Below are positions 32,756 through 33,859 of a stretch of DNA of 33,859 bases, piece after piece. A program made the translations under genes and the position numbers. The stretch is from an uncultured Muribaculaceae bacterium (GTDB lineage Bacteria > Bacteroidota > Bacteroidia > Bacteroidales > Muribaculaceae). Each line of letters starts with the position of its first letter. The first letter of the stretch is position 1. The DNA lies in NCBI GenBank assembly GCA_958439725.1, contig CAUBWJ010000023.1:1-33859 (forward strand). Direction: 5' to 3'. Below the pieces are notes generated by a model. That model did not search any database and was not told the origin of the DNA. It worked only from the letters and a program-made list of their open reading frames with translations.

Positions 32756-33205
32756 ATGCGATTCATTACATTAATATCACCCATCTTATTCTCTATCATC
32801 TCCAACGCGTCCAATTCTTACGTGGATAAAGTTTCCATTATAAGCATCGCCAACATCCTCCTGCAGGAACCCAATGAGCAAAGCCTTCGCGAAACCTGCG
32901 ACTACTATAACCTCCGCCCATCGGATCAGAAAATTACATTGAAAGGCATTCCTTCGGATAATCTCCTTGTATTCGAGCGAGACGGCAATGGCGAAAAGAT
33001 TGTCGTAAAATCAGAAACAAGGGACGGCAGACCAGTTTTCCAAGTCTTCGTCCTCGGTGTTAAAAATCAGGGGAAGGTAAACCAAATGCTCGAGGCTCTG
33101 GGCTATGAAAAACAATCGACCACTCTATACTCATTAGGAAGAAAATACTGCGAAAGTCAGCGGGCATACTTAAGATTTTATTTGAATGCATTTCAAGAAA
33201 ATTAA
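32756..33205 (+). CDS. unknown 149-residue protein with a possible signal peptide
   Basis: I do not recognise this protein. It begins MRFITLISPILFSIISNASN, which could be a Sec signal peptide cut after about residue 18. The remaining 130 or so residues are mixed alpha/beta with many charged residues (LVFERDGNGEKIVVK, GRPVFQVFVLGVKNQGK) and contain two Cys. It lies 120 bases after the fusion gene and 31 bases before the second flippase, in the slot occupied by UpxZ in Bacteroides capsule loci. However, UpxZ is cytoplasmic and I see no sequence likeness. The gene is much more AT-rich than the preceding one. No promoter match is evident in 32636-32755, so it probably depends on read-through from upstream. 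Confidence 0.6.
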   Translation: MRFITLISPILFSIISNASNSYVDKVSIISIANILLQEPNEQSLRETCDYYNLRPSDQKITLKGIPSDNLLVFERDGNGEKIVVKSETRDGRPVFQVFVLGVKNQGKVNQMLEALGYEKQSTTLYSLGRKYCESQRAYLRFYLNAFQEN

Positions 33206-33236
33206 ATAATCATTTAATTGTTTGTATATTCGGATA

Positions 33237-33859
33237 ATGCGCGTTCCAGAGCTAAATAATAAAAGGACTAAACGAGCTGTAAAAAATATCGGATTTTCCT
33301 TTTTGATAAAGGGTGCTTCGATACTCATATCCTTTATTCTTGTTCCGCTGACGCTGGGATATTTAAATCCATATGAGTACGGTATTTGGTTAACTCTTAA
33401 CTCTGTACTTTCTTGGATTTATCTTTTTGACATAGGTATAGGAAACGGTCTCAGAAATCGATTGACTGAAGCACTTGCGGTTAAGAACTACGAATTGGGT
33501 AAAATATATGTGAGTACAACTTTCTTTTTCATGACAATAATTGTCGTGACTTTTTATTTGCTATTCCTTGTTGCTCAGATTTTTCTCAACTGGTACGATA
33601 TCCTTAATGTAAATCCGGAGCAGGTAAGTCACCTTAATACACTGGTGACCATCGTATTTGCCTTCTTCTGTCTGAGTTTTATTTTCCGTATTATCGGTAA
33701 TGTCTATATGGCATATCAATTACCGGCTGCAAATGATTTTCTTTCTTTTATAAGCCATGCTCTTTCTCTACTGATTATTTTCATTTTAACTAAGACTACG
33801 GACGGTTCTTTACAGGACGTTGCCATTACTTTTTCTGCTTCTCCTGCAGTAGTTTATGC
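33237..33859 (+). CDS. oligosaccharide flippase / lipopolysaccharide biosynthesis membrane protein, 3'-truncated by window end
   Basis: From the ATG at 33237 an uninterrupted frame runs to the window end (about 207 residues seen). It starts MRVPELNNKRTKRAVKNIGF and continues with hydrophobic helices: FLIKGASILISFILVPLTLG, then YLNPYEYGIWLTLNSVLSWI, FDIGIGNGLRNRL, and further membrane segments near residues 90-110, 130-150 and 165-185. This is the N-terminal pattern of the Wzx/PST (MATE-superfamily) flippases of O-antigen and capsule loci. It is not a copy of the flippase at 28252 and so belongs to a second polysaccharide locus that continues outside the window. The coding strand is AT-rich, as is common in transferred polysaccharide genes. 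Confidence 0.85.
   Translation, partial: MRVPELNNKRTKRAVKNIGFSFLIKGASILISFILVPLTLGYLNPYEYGIWLTLNSVLSWIYLFDIGIGNGLRNRLTEALAVKNYELGKIYVSTTFFFMTIIVVTFYLLFLVAQIFLNWYDILNVNPEQVSHLNTLVTIVFAFFCLSFIFRIIGNVYMAYQLPAANDFLSFISHALSLLIIFILTKTTDGSLQDVAITFSASPAVVY

Noticed and set aside
32756..33205. UpxZ-type antitermination inhibitor
   Set aside because: The gene position fits, but the protein has a hydrophobic, signal-like N-terminus and I see no similarity to UpxZ sequences.

Overview
The window looks like a chromosomal segment of a Bacteroidales bacterium, most likely a Muribaculaceae-type gut organism. The evidence is the Bacteroidetes-specific families (DUF4924, DUF4421, a long NusB-family protein), Bacteroidetes gene orders (sppA-lpxK-pnp-thiL, nusB-yajC-ybbR-coaE, menD-B-C-E), and repeated matches to the Bacteroidetes promoter (-7 TAnnTTTG, -33 TTTG). 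The species assignment is inference. I see no tRNA, rRNA, CRISPR array or complete insertion sequence.

Layout. 1-546: the 3' part of a DUF4421 outer-membrane gene, broken at its 5' side. 562-4263 (minus): an L-rhamnose mutarotase-like protein, DUF4924, and the anaerobic ribonucleotide reductase pair nrdG/nrdD. 4264-4580: a divergent AT-rich regulatory region with a repeated 15-bp motif. 4581-9117 (plus): the menaquinone genes menD, menB, menC and menE. 9138-12593 (minus): coaE, a YbbR-domain protein, yajC and an enlarged NusB-family protein. 12800-17704 (minus): thiL, purine nucleoside phosphorylase, lpxK and sppA. 17857-20878 (minus): a nitrilase-family amidase, a small acyltransferase, a conserved small protein and thrC. 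21054-24955 (minus): lysC, prfC and rfbD. 25171-26694 (plus): an MscS/YbdG-type channel.

From 26772 onward the window is given over to surface polysaccharide. A thioredoxin-like lipoprotein, a GT2 glycosyltransferase, a flippase and UDP-galactopyranose mutase lie in a tight plus-strand series, which suggests a galactofuranose-containing glycan. A second polysaccharide locus appears to start at about 31000. It has a promoter, a leader hairpin, a short overlapping leader ORF, a 494-residue fusion protein, a 149-residue unknown protein, and a second flippase that runs off the window end.

The most interesting item is the fusion protein at 31151-32635. Its N-terminal half reads as a tyrosine-recombinase core-binding domain plus a catalytic-like domain in which every catalytic position I can align is lost. 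Its C-terminal part reads as an NGN-KOW (NusG/UpxY-like) transcription elongation module. Its position at the head of a polysaccharide locus is where UpxY antiterminators sit in Bacteroides. I infer a locus-specific antiterminator whose DNA targeting may come from a retired recombinase. Other points of interest are a tandem module duplication in the NusB-family protein, a 17-bp perfect inverted repeat at 12724-12771, and the repeated motif between nrdD and menD.
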